Shown: positions 1 through 10,359 of the stretch, piece after piece
How the letters are laid out: every line of letters begins with the position of its first letter
Position numbering within the stretch: position 1 is the first letter of the stretch
Assembly: GCF_003945595.2 (NCBI RefSeq)
Contig: NW_024104376.1
Span: 2,914,001 to 2,978,000, forward strand
DNA: 64,000 nucleotides
Source: Pipra filicauda
Lineage: Eukaryota > Chordata > Aves > Passeriformes > Pipridae
Direction of reading: 5' to 3'
Made by a program: the position numbers and the translations under genes
Notes under the pieces: model-generated
Seen by the model: only the letters and a program-made list of their open reading frames with translations
Databases searched by the model: none
Told to the model about the DNA's origin: nothing

Positions 1-1786
1 TGTCCTGAGTGCTATTACAGACAAATGTGTCCATCTTCCTAGCATGACATGAGACAAAGGCATAGGACACTGCTCAAGAACTCAGCAGTTTGGCTTTATT
101 TAGATGAATACCTCCCACTGAAATCAGTGGGAATAAGTTCTACAAATACCACTGAAGATCAGGGCCATTGAGGTAAGACACTCCTAAGAAATGATCCAGT
201 GAATCTTTAAAACCGTTTTCTGTTAGAGTTAAGCTGTAACTAATGCTCCATTATGATTGCTTACTGGAGTCCTTGGAGACTTCTCAAGTACCCACTTAAG
301 GAAAGAGCTGCTTTATTCTAGTATGCAGTGAATATTTGGGCAGTTCTTGCCTTTGTCCCTGGAATTTCAAGTGAGTCTTACTGTCTCCATTCCCACCTGC
401 AAAGTGGGAAAAAGTGCCGTAGAGTAAGGCACTTGGGGGTGCTCAGACACTGTGATGATTATGACAATGAGGAAGGGACAGTTTAAGCATTTGGATAAAT
501 CAAAGCTAGATGCTACAGGAGGGCAAGCCTGACATTTGAGCTAGGTGTTTTTTGTGTAGCAACCCTTCCCATTTACCATTCCTTTGGGCTGAAACTTTAG
601 TTCAGGGATTTCTGTTGCCTCCTATTGACATTCTTTCCAAGTTTAGGGCACTGTTTCTGAGGAAATAAATTAGAATTTGATGTAAAAATTTTAACTCAAA
701 GCCGATATTGACAGATTTCTTTATGCTGGGTACAAATTAACACCTCTTTCCAAAACACCTTGTATTTCCAGTTACTGCTGGGAACTCCTGTTCAATTTAT
801 TAATTTCTGAGATTCGAGTCAGGCTGGGGACAGAGGCAGAGGGAGAGAGCATATAGATTTTTTACTGAACTGCCTTATCTTTTAATCTGGGTTGTCTGCT
901 TACAGCATTAGCTATTCTGTGCAGAACTGGGAAAAATATTCTCCCAGGTCTGATCATACTTACAGACATATGGTCAACTTCCACACCACAAAACACAACT
1001 TACTCAGTTGACTCCCACCTCTTCCAGTGTACAACCCGACATGTGAGCATCATGGCTTAAGCAGAAAGACCATTGCAATCTTTGTGGATGTACTGTGGGC
1101 CAGAATTCTGTCACTCTCCCGCTCCTCCACTGGAGATCAGCTTGACCATCTCTTCTAGACAACACCTCTGCCCTCAGTGCTCCTTGCCTGCTCTCATCTG
1201 GTATCTGCCTGAGGTTTGCAAAACGTGGGTTCAGGGAACCAAGCTGAAGGTTTCATGCTGTCTTTGCTCATAGACCCAGACCTTTTCTGCAGCACGCTCC
1301 CGTATAAAAACAGGAATTCAAAACAAGTGTTGTGAGCCATGTTCCAACCTGCATGCCTGGGCCTGCTGATACAGGCTGCTATTTGGCTAGCAGCTTTCAT
1401 CAATCAGGCTTCAGGAGTGGACAGAAAGCATTTACAGCCAGCAGTCTGAGCCATGAAATCTAAAACTCAGTAAGAGCTGCTTATAAACAGCATGAAACAA
1501 AGTAGTGAAAATTAATCTTGTGTATCTGCAGGGGTTTTTAGGTTAGATCTTTTTTCAAGATGGAAAACAAAGGTCTACTTCTGCAGCAGTCATAAGGGTT
1601 TTTCACTTTGACTTTTCAAAGTGATTTTTGGGAAAAAAAGATGAAAGGTTAAAAAAGAAAAAAGAAAGAAAGAAAAAAAAATCACTCCTTCTTTCTTTTC
1701 TCCTTGTTATGGCCTTGGTTTGATCATAGCAGCACAAGGAGTTGATGTGGCATTTGGCACAACCAGGGTGATGAGGAATCTTATAT
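1..1786. other. Unique non-coding sequence
   Basis: No gene is recognisable. Open frames are under 70 codons and show no domain. A small perfect inverted repeat with 9-bp arms and a 2-nt centre lies at 113-132, with a purine- and repeat-poor context around it. An A-rich, low-complexity tract (mostly A with G interruptions) occupies about 1629-1682. The rest looks like ordinary AT-rich vertebrate intergenic or intronic DNA. Confidence 0.7.
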
Positions 1787-2165
1787 AATCATAGAATGAC
1801 TTTGGTTGGAAGGGATCTAGTGCATCTATTTCCAACTCCCCTGCCATGGGCAGGGACACCTTCCACTAAATGGGATTACTCAGAGCCCCATCTAGTTTGG
1901 CCTTGAACACTTGCAGGGATGGAAAATTCACAGACTCTTTGAGCAATCTGTTCCACTATCTCACTACCCTCACAGTAAAGAATTTCTTCCTAATATCTAA
2001 TCTAAACCTACCCTCCTTCAGCTCAAGGCCGTCCCTCCTTGTCCTATCCTCTCCATGCCCTTGTTGAAAGTCCCTCTCCAGCTCTCTTGTAGCTCCTTTA
2101 GATACTAGAAAGTGCTGTTAATTCTCCCAGAGCCTTCTGTTCTCTAGGCTGAACTGCTCCAGCAA
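1787..2165 (-). mobile_element. CR1 LINE fragment, 3' end, antisense
   Basis: Read on the minus strand this is the 3' part of a CR1 non-LTR retrotransposon. The plus strand opens with the reverse complement of the ATTCTATG-type tail (AATCATAGAATG at 1787). It then follows the familiar CR1 3' sequence: a 'ggttggaagggatct' block, the 'catgggcagggacacc' block and a 'gaatttcttcctaatat' block. The 5' side is cut off near 2165, as expected for a 5'-truncated LINE insertion. The open frames inside it are not genes. It encodes nothing and is a dead copy. The divergence from memory of the consensus looks moderate. The subfamily is not assigned. Confidence 0.92.
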
Positions 2166-2730
2166 GGGCAAGTGGGCAGTGAGTGGGTATGTGGGCTGCA
2201 TCCTAAAGAAGATCAGTCACTGATGAAGCAAATTTTTCTTCTGCCAGCAACTGATCCAGTTTGGTGCTCCTGCGCATTCCTCCTTCCTCCTCAGAAAAGG
2301 TTGATACCCCCACCTCTGTGCGGGATGCCAATGAGCTCCCTGTGTAGCTGCCATCATGCCAGTGGAAACCTGAAGGGAAAGCAGAACAAGGATCTGACAA
2401 CAATGGGGAAAGGGGAACATTTTAAATCCAGAAAACTGAGTCACCCCCTTGGTCATGACAATGCTGACGGACAGTTTGTTTTCCATGCAGCAGCACTAGT
2501 TCTTAGTAGTAGGAGGTGCCAGATGATGAAACTGGCCCTGCTTGCATGAGCAAGGAGTAACATCAAGACCTGTGACCCACTCACAGGGTGTTTAACAGAT
2601 TTTTGTAGCATATAACATTACGAAGTCAGGGCAATCAGCTATGTGGGTATCTGGCCTGGTAGTAGAGAGACTGTCCTTCTCTTAGATGGATGGCCTTGCA
2701 GGGCTGACAAGCTCCATCTCCCTGGAGGGG
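2166..2730. other. Unique non-coding sequence between CR1 and tRNA-like gene
   Basis: No gene is supported. A 125-codon open frame at 2172-2549 on the plus strand has no recognisable domain and no upstream promoter or splice context, so I treat it as chance. No run of four or more A residues lies in the roughly 130 bases just left of 2731. This matters because it means the adjacent minus-strand tRNA-like gene has no near RNA polymerase III terminator. Confidence 0.6.
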
Positions 2731-2802
2731 TTCCCTGACTGGGAATCGAACCCGGGCCGCGGCAGTGAGAGTGCCACATCCTAACCACTAGACCACCAGG
2801 GG
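2731..2802 (-). tRNA. tRNA-Glu (anticodon CTC), possibly a pseudogene
   Basis: On the minus strand 72 bases fold as a complete cloverleaf closely matching vertebrate tRNA-Glu. The anticodon CTC (2767-2769) sits in a 7-nt loop closed by five pairs. The A box (TGGTCTAGTGG) and B box (GGTTCGATTCC) of the internal RNA polymerase III promoter are both intact. Relative to the tRNA-Glu I remember, one anticodon-stem pair is changed on both sides (G-C to A-T, positions 31/39), so pairing is kept. Against full function, the first base is C instead of T, giving a C-A mismatch at the end of the acceptor stem. There is also a C-A mismatch in the T stem, and no T4 terminator follows within about 130 bases. 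It could be a diverged functional gene, a pseudogene, or the head of a tRNA-derived SINE. Confidence 0.68.
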
Positions 2803-2820
2803 TCCTCTAAACAAACCTAC

Positions 2821-2882
2821 ATCCTGAGGACCTCGCTGCCACCGTCCTAGGTCGCTCGGCCCCGGCAGATGAACCTCAGGAT
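2821..2882. repeat. Inverted repeat in CpG-rich patch beside tRNA-Glu
   Basis: ATCCTGAGG at 2821-2829 pairs perfectly with CCTCAGGAT at 2874-2882. Inside it, CTGCC at 2836-2840 pairs with GGCAG at 2864-2868, leaving a GC-rich 23-nt loop. The stretch carries several CpG dinucleotides, unusual for this CpG-poor window. It begins 18 bases upstream (in the tRNA's sense) of the tRNA-Glu-like gene. I do not recognise it as any known RNA. It may belong to the same inserted unit as the tRNA. Confidence 0.5.
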
Positions 2883-3337
2883 TAAAGGGTGGGCTCAGTT
2901 CAGCGCACACTGTGTCTCACCTAAAAAATCCACTGCACAGGCTGGAAAGGTAATGACCTTTCCCAAATCTTCATTCGTGAAGACTGGCCATGATGATGAG
3001 CAGAGAGACTGGTGAAAACACTGTTCAGAAAAAAGAGCTCAGCATGGCAGCACTTCTCCAGAGAGCCTCCGGGGATCACAGCAGGATGGATCTCTTAGGG
3101 AGTGTCAACAAAAGGAAGATTGTGTCCCTCAAAAATAATTGGTATTTGTCTGATAGCTCTGAAGAAAATTTCAGATTCAGCTCCATGCTATTATTAAACA
3201 TGAAATAGATGCTAATGCAAAGGAGGGAGGAAGCAGATGTACGCACAGGTACTCTGCCAGCATTTTCTAACTTTTTGAAATCTTTTGGGCTAGATGTCTA
3301 ATGCTGCAGTGTCCAGGAAAGAAAGGTAAGGAGGGTG

Positions 3338-3411
3338 CAGAGAAAATAGAGGTTGAAGTTTGCATGTTATTCTACAGAGAAAATAGAGGTTGAAGTTTGT
3401 ATGTTATTCTA
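3338..3411. repeat. 37-bp tandem duplication (2 copies)
   Basis: Two adjacent 37-bp units, 3338-3374 and 3375-3411, begin CAGAGAAAATAGAGG and differ at a single base (C versus T in the middle). A few bases of a third unit may follow. The near-identity points to a recent local duplication. No coding frame is affected. Confidence 0.95.
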
Positions 3412-5196
3412 CAAAGAAATAGCACTCAAAGAGTAAAGGGGCACATTTGAAAGAAAATAAACTTCGCTAGCAGTTCCAACCCCCCTCCTGTCCTTAGAAG
3501 ATTTTGATTAGGCTGCTGTCTGGCAATCCTGAAGGAAGGACCTTGGTTGTTCATCTCAGCCTTATGGATTTGTGCCAGGTTTCTGGTCACATTTATACTG
3601 ACTTGTCCCTAGCAGGATAGAAAAAATTACCTATTTTTAGCAAACTCAAAGATCTAGCATATGGCCTGCAGTCTATCATCCTGAGCCCTGGATGCCACAT
3701 TGCATAGAAGGAGCAGGGTTATTTGGGATCACTGCCTGGGTGGGAAGACCTCCAAGGACAATCTCAGTGGTGTCCGTGTTTCAAGAGGTGATACTCTTTC
3801 TTCTGAGTCCATGAGTCATCTTGCTTAATGTCACTAAATTTTTTCATGTGAAGCAAAAGTCATGGACCTCACTACTTCTGGCCAAGTTTCAAGTTTTCCA
3901 GCATCTACAAAGACTTTTCAAAAGAGTGCCTCTGCCTACTGAGGTAATGGTACATTATGGCAATCCCTCCTAAAAAACAATCTATACAGAGTGTGTATTT
4001 CTTTTGAAAATCTGGTCACTTACTTTGTATTTTGCTGTGAATTCTTTGACCAGTCTGACTCTGAAGGATATGAGGTGTTTTAGGAAAAACAGTGATGTGG
4101 ACCATAAAATGATCTGTCTATAAATGCTTTACCAATACGTGTCCTTGTATCTTTGCCATTCTCTCCTACTTCTTGAATTTTTTGCCCAGAAAAGGACACT
4201 GAAAATCAATTGGTTATTACCACCATAAAACTGGAGTATTATCATGCAGAAGCAAGGGAAAAGTGTACTTTAACCTAATTGCTCATCTGTGTGGATCTAA
4301 CAGCACATCCATGATGTGGATGTTAGGTAATGCCTGTAGATGGCATTGCTGTGGCCTGTTCAAGAGCGAGGTAAAGGAAGATGCATGGATGGACTGAAGT
4401 GCTCAACTCTGATCTAGATGCCTTCTCCTTTGACCTGAATGATTTTGTCTTAGTAGACCCAAAGTCCAAGATTCACCAGCCCACAGTGGTTGGATGTGGC
4501 ACAAGACCAGTAATTTCTAAATGTGTCCACCCATACACTTTCTGGATGGCATCTGTTTGTCCAGAATAAAATGTCTATCATATAGATAGAGTTGTTAGTT
4601 TAGTTATATGAGCCCTCCTTCTTTAGATGTTGGGGAGATGCTGACTCATTTCAGGCCATCTTGTCCTAAAATCCACCTATTCCTAAAACAGCCATTATAT
4701 GAATTTTTCTCTGGGAATGACCACTGATTATAAAGATAGTCTGTCATGAGTAGTTTGGGTTAAAAAGCCTTCTACAGAGGTCTTTATGTTTTCATTGAAA
4801 ATGATAAGGCTAGACGAGGTAAATATAATTTTTTTTCCATATTAGTTTTGCAAACTCTGAGCTTGAAGGCATCTTGAGGTATTTATGAGCAAAATCTTCC
4901 CAAGCATTACCTAATTTTGAGACAATAATTATGATAAATTGGTATTCATAAATATTTGTTAAGAATTTATGCTTTCCTAAGAGGAAGGTGATGAATGAAG
5001 CAGAGTTTGTTTTTTCTCTTTTCTTTTTTTTCCTGAATGTTAGGGAAAGAAGCATCCCTATTTATTCCTGATAGGTTCCTTAACAAATTCTTTCAGCTGC
5101 ATACTAGGATATCCCCTGGGTGGGGTGAAAGCACACTTAATAAAAATATCATAAAAGTTCACTTTTTTACAAGAGGTATAATGGCACTTCTTTCCC

Positions 5197-5292
5197 TTTT
5201 TTTTTTTTTTTTTTTGGTTTTGTTTTGGTTGTTTTGTTTTGTTTTAGTTTTGTTTGCTTGTTTGCATGTTTGTTTGTTTTGTTTGTTTTCTT
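5197..5292. repeat. T19 run followed by T/G-rich low-complexity tract
   Basis: A run of 19 T (5197-5215) grades into GTTTT, GTTTG and related units to about 5292. The apparent 148-codon plus-strand frame across it (runs of Phe, Val and Leu) is a product of this composition and is not a protein. On the minus strand it is an A-rich AAAC/AAAAC tract. Confidence 0.9.
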
Positions 5293-8200
5293 CCTGTATA
5301 GAAATTCCTAAAAATGCTGGGGTTTTTTTATTATTTATTTGTTTATTTTCATTAGAAGGGATTTTTTCTCTTTCTTTGAAGGCTCTGGGAAGTCTGGGAT
5401 GTTTGCTTCTTCATTTGGTTCACAGACGTGCAAAAACCTGTTCCATCTACAATTTTCCTGCTCACACAAACTTGCACATATAGTTTGATCGGTTTGGTCA
5501 GTGCTCTCTACCAGGTTTATTTTCACTCCTTCTGAGGGGTTTCTACCTCAGCTGTGGCAGTACTCACAAATAAAACATTTAGCACTACATGTCAAAATAA
5601 CCCTAATCCAATTTTTACTGTCCTTAACATGCTAAGTTAGACTTTTATGGTGATTCAGGAGCTGTCACTAAAGCAGCTGTGTCATGCCTGCAACACAGAT
5701 CAAGGGAAGGTCTGGCAGGGGAAAGCTTAGAGCTCTGTTATCCTCACTTTTAAGCCAGAGCTCCAGGCTTACTCAGTGTCTGTGTTTACACTGACCTAAA
5801 TCTGACACCTGTATATGCACTCACTACCTGTATATGCAGTAGATACAATACACCCTTCAGGCACTAAAAAATACTGTACAAACAGCTTCAGTTGACCCCA
5901 GAAGCTGTCCAGCCCCATCTGGGATGTTCTGCTGAGGCCTGTCTGTGCCTACATTGTGTTCAGATCATCCCTGAAAACCATGGGCTGTGGGCAGTTGCCA
6001 TCAGCAAACACCAACCCTGCCTCTCATGGTCCTGACTTTTGCACTTCCCTTCTTCACTTCCCTGACTTCTCATCCCTATTTCCCACCCTTTCCCAGAAGA
6101 TACAAGACCAGCTCTGAGAAGGACCTTGCACAACAGAGATTACTACAATCAAAATATTTTATGAATAAAGAAAGAGTGACTTATCAGTTTGATTTGGGCA
6201 AGGACAATTCTTAGATTTGATCTGAAACAGGTAGACCAATAGATCAATAGACCTATGTGTAAGACAATCTGCATAGGTTTTCAAACATTAACACACTTAG
6301 TGTTGCTGTCAGAGAGGCTTCACACTGCCTCATATCAGGGGTGCATAATGAGAATTTGTAATCAAAAAGATATAGCATGTCTTACATATGGAGACACTCC
6401 TAAACACCTGAGTTAACCTCAAGTGAGATGTGCCAAAATACAGTCAGGGATCCAATCAAAGCACCTCATGGTGATCATGTCAGCTCTGAGCTTTGTTGTT
6501 AAGGCCTCTCTGTAATCTGGAGCATTTTCAAACTGCTGCCTTGCAAATTCTACCCACATTCTTAGTTCCTCCCCTGCCCTGGTGCTTCCTTTCAGCAGCA
6601 GCAAATGCCGTTTTCTTCTTTCTTTTGTCGGGCTCTTCAGCAAACTCTCATTATCCCTCCTTGCTTTACCACAAACCTTGAAAGGCAACTGGGTGGCAAG
6701 CAGTCATTGTAGATGCCCGTCATGGGGCCCATCAGTTCTGCCGGCTATTCCTGCACCACTTTGATGTTGCTGAAGTCTAATTCCTTGCGCAGGGGAGGGG
6801 GGGGTATCCACTCCCAGATCACATTGTGCATCCCAGAGAGAACAAGCTCTGATTGTGCTGCCAGTCAAAGCACAGTGGTGATGCTGCTGGGGCTGATAAT
6901 GGGAGACAAAAAGGTGGCTGAGATCACAGGCTAAGGGAGGGAGGGAGAGAAAGACAGACAAACCGCATTGGAGTTCAGTGGTTGAGAAGAATAGCCAGGC
7001 TCAACTGGAAGACGGTGGAACAGAAAAGGAGTTTCCATAGAGGAGGTAGAAAAGAAAAGGAATGGCATTTTATCAGTTCAGTAAAGGGCTGGGATTTTTC
7101 TTTAAGCGTTGGCAGACCTTCTGTTTTTTGAACTGGTTCATTGGCTTCTAGCCCAATACTTATGCTCCAAGGCAAGTTACTGCTTGCGGTGCTTTTGAGG
7201 CAGAGGGAGAACATTAAAAATACTGGCTTTTTAGAATTATCAGTATGGGTAAAAAATTAAGAATTTGTCTCTCTTTCGTTTTCTCTTTCTTCTTTCACCT
7301 TCTTCCTCCTCCGTCTCTTTCTAAGGTAACCAGTTAAAAATCAAAAAACTTTTTTTCCTGTTTCAGAAAATGTTTCCAGCTGGGGAAAGGCCTTTGAACT
7401 GAAGCAAAGCCACCAGCCATTATAAGGACAGAGCGGAATAAAGATTATGAAAGGGGTGCTGGTGAGCTGAGGGACTTATATTTAGAAAAAAAATGAGATG
7501 AGAAATTGCTTGAAAACTAAGTTTTTAAAAATAAATTTAGTGTACTTTTCCTAGATTTTTATTGTAATTTTTTCATGCTCTGTATCCATTACATAATATA
7601 TTTTTGCATAATTGTTTACCATTAGCCAGGTGTGCTGTGAATAGCTAGGCTGACTTTCAGGTTCATTGAATTTATCCACCAATAAGGATATGGCAGCATA
7701 AACCATACTGCACAATTACTAGAAATACGAGAGGTAAAACTAGGCTTCAGTTTTAACGCTCTGCTCTTTGATGGTGACAGGGTTTGGGATTCCCTTCTTA
7801 TTAGCATTCAATACGACTGAGAACAAGGCAACTACTACAGTCAAGCACATATAAAGAGGGTCAGAAAAAATTGAATGTAGGCCCTCTTCAACATAACAAA
7901 CTTGTTTCACTAAAATGATAAAATAAATCAGAGTTTAAAAGGAAGATGATGAAGAGCTGGAGACAACAACACCTGAAAAAAAGAAGTTTCTCATTTTTAG
8001 TTCTTTCCTTAGCTGCTTCCATGATGCTCTAGAAATCACCCCATGAGTCTGCACTCTTTCCTTGGGAACCTCAGTGCCTTAGTCTGCCTCCCTGCTCCTT
8101 AGGTCTGAATACACGCAGGGAAGATATCAATGTCGACAGGCATCTCTAATAATGAAGTATGGAATAGAGGTTCATAGGGCGAATAATCAGTTGTGTTCCA

Positions 8201-9774
8201 GTTCTTGCTTTACATTATATCCTATATCCCTTTGCCTCCCTTCACAGGTTTTTCTTTGTAATATGATGGTGCTCTTGTTTTTCAGAGTCACTTCGGCTCA
8301 ATATTTGGAAATCACCTACCACAGTTATAGGAGTGGGGCAATATGAATAATAAATTCTGTAGATATGAAAGGATATGCTGAATAAATGCTGGTACATTTT
8401 CTCTCTTTCCATATACTTTCTTTACACTATGTGCTTCAGGCTGATCAAATATTATAACAGGAATCATTGGATGACATTCCATAAAAAGAAAAGAAATTAA
8501 TATATGCAATATTATTCCTTTATCGTATCCATTCACTTTTTAAACTACATTTGAATCACATTATGAATTTTGGCATTGAATTTTCTGCCATTTGCCAGAT
8601 GACTAATCAGGTCAAAATGTCTTTATTGCAAAAAATTTGTGCTGGAATCTTCTGTAATGCCATGGCAGAATTGGCTTGTGACATAAATATATGCATCTAC
8701 ATTTTCATACAACCATTTCAGTTCTGCCATCTGGCACCTCCTTGAACAAAAAGTTAACTCTGCTAATTCCTTAAAATATTGACCTGTGGCCAGTTAAACA
8801 TTAAACAGATTTGCAGTTGGACTTCCTGAGACCATACCTTCCTCTAAAATAAGCAAAATTCAGTTTCTTTGAAATAATTCCTTTGGGATCTCTGCCACTT
8901 CCTTGATGCCTTTCAGAGTGCTTTCTTTGTGGTGGGGGGTTGTTACCAGATATTTTGGGTTTAACCAGTGATATATTGGATGAGAAATGACAGGCCCATT
9001 TAAAAAAAAAACAAAAACAGCAAATGAATGTATGAAAGTATGTATTTGTAAAAAATTTCACCAGCTTTGATAGACCTCGTTGAAGTTTTACTTATATACT
9101 TTCCATATTGGGCTTCAATTTGTGCCTGCACAGTGTCTGCTCTGACAGGTCAGCCCTTACAAGCCATGGAGAACCAAATTTGAGATTAGTATTCAGACAC
9201 TTAATTCTGCGAAGGGCAGTAAATATTAACCATTAGCTACAGAAGAATTAGTGGCCTTACAGAACTAATGTGAATTGGGGTTTCTAAGAGATATACTGTT
9301 GCACAAACAAATTTTCTTATCACCCTTTTCAGCAAAGCACAATCATTTGAATTCTTTGGTCTCTGCTTGTCAAACAATTACGTCACCAAGCAGGTCTCCT
9401 CATGCCTGGGATGTAGCAAAACTTGGGAAAAAAATGTTATTTATAAAAGACTGACAATATGATTTGATTGCATGGTTCTTAGAAGTGATATAATGCAGGT
9501 GGTTGCCCCTGACTTTCCCTCCAGCAATAACTACAAGCCAAGAAGGCTGTGGGCCCCTTTGCTTCAAGAGCTGTTATTGGTAGGGCAAATTCCAGCCTAA
9601 TACCCTTGGATATTGTTAAAATTGTTATTTGACTCAAACATAAAAAGGTAAATAAATTGTGTATTACTTCAACATGGATTCATGTTTTGTTGTAGTTCCA
9701 GGAGCTGTTCTTTCTATCCTTTTCACTAGTTGACAGAAACTCTTTCTCAAATGTAGTTTTGTTCAAGCATGTGC

Positions 9775-10359
9775 TGTTTTGGGCTGCGCTACAGCTAATT
9801 TTCTTCATAGTAGCTGGTATGGGGTGATGTTTGGGATTTGTGCTGGAAAGAATTTTGGATTCAGGGATGTTCTTGTTACTGATGAGCAGAGTTTACTCAG
9901 AGTCAAGGGCTTTTCTGCTCCTCACCTCCCCCCACCAGTGAGGAGGCTGGGGGTGCACAAGGAGCTGGGAGGGGACACAGCCAGAACAGCTGACCCCAAC
10001 TGACCCAGAGGACATCCCATACCATGTGGTGTCCTGCTCAGCATAAAAAGCTGGGGAGAAGGGTGATGGGGGGTGGACACTAGGAGCGATGATGTTTTTC
10101 TTCGAGGTCACTGTTACACATGATAAAGCCCTGTTTTCCTGGGGATGGCTGAACACCTGCCTGCCCATGGCAAGTGCTGAAAGAATTCCTTGTTTGGTTT
10201 TGCGGGCATGTGTGGTTTTTGCTTTGTTACTTAAACTGTCTTTGTCTCAACCCATGAGTTTTCTCACTGTTATCCTTCTGATTCTCCTCCTCATTCCACC
10301 GAGGGAGCAAGTGAGTGGCTGTGTGGGGCTGAGTTGCCAGCTGAGGTTAAACCACAACA
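9775..10359 (+). mobile_element. Solo LTR of an avian endogenous retrovirus
   Basis: This 585-bp segment matches a bird ERV LTR family that I recognise by its body: 'cttcatagtagctgg', 'gagtcaagggcttttctg', 'gaggctgggggtgcacaa', 'ggctgaacacctgcctgcccatgg', and a 3' end in GTTAAACCACAACA. It starts with TG and ends with CA. The 4 bp on its left (GTGC, 9771-9774) recur on its right (10360-10363), consistent with a target-site duplication. A TATA-like CATAAAAA lies at 10042. No gag, pol or env sequence and no second LTR are present, so it is a solo LTR left by recombination between LTRs. It has no coding capacity. A 4-bp duplication would fit a class I (gamma-like) element, but four bases can match by chance. 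The family name is not assigned. Confidence 0.9.
10042..10049 (+). promoter_or_regulatory. TATA-like box of the LTR
   Basis: CATAAAAA stands about 270 bases into the LTR, where the U3 promoter is expected, with transcription start predicted some 25-30 bases downstream. The polyadenylation signal expected further down appears degraded to CTTAAA near 10230. Whether the promoter is active cannot be told from sequence. Confidence 0.5.

Larger units (their letters stand above)
2883..9774. other. Long unique non-coding stretch
   Basis: No intact gene is seen over about 6.9 kb. The stretch holds a 37-bp tandem duplication (3338-3411), a T/G-rich low-complexity tract (5197-5292), a pyrimidine tract running into AAG|GTAAC near 7268-7330, and an ambiguous protein-like block on the minus strand at about 6419-6930. 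Elsewhere it is AT-rich with scattered homopolymer runs. No interspersed repeat is recognised, although old diverged copies could be missed by eye. Confidence 0.6.

Noticed and set aside
2172..2549. 125-codon open frame, plus strand
   Set aside because: No domain, no homologous family recognised, and a similar open stretch exists on the other strand. Most likely chance.
5037..5483. 148-codon open frame, plus strand
   Set aside because: Driven by the T/G-rich low-complexity tract (Phe, Val and Leu runs). No domain and no splice or promoter context.
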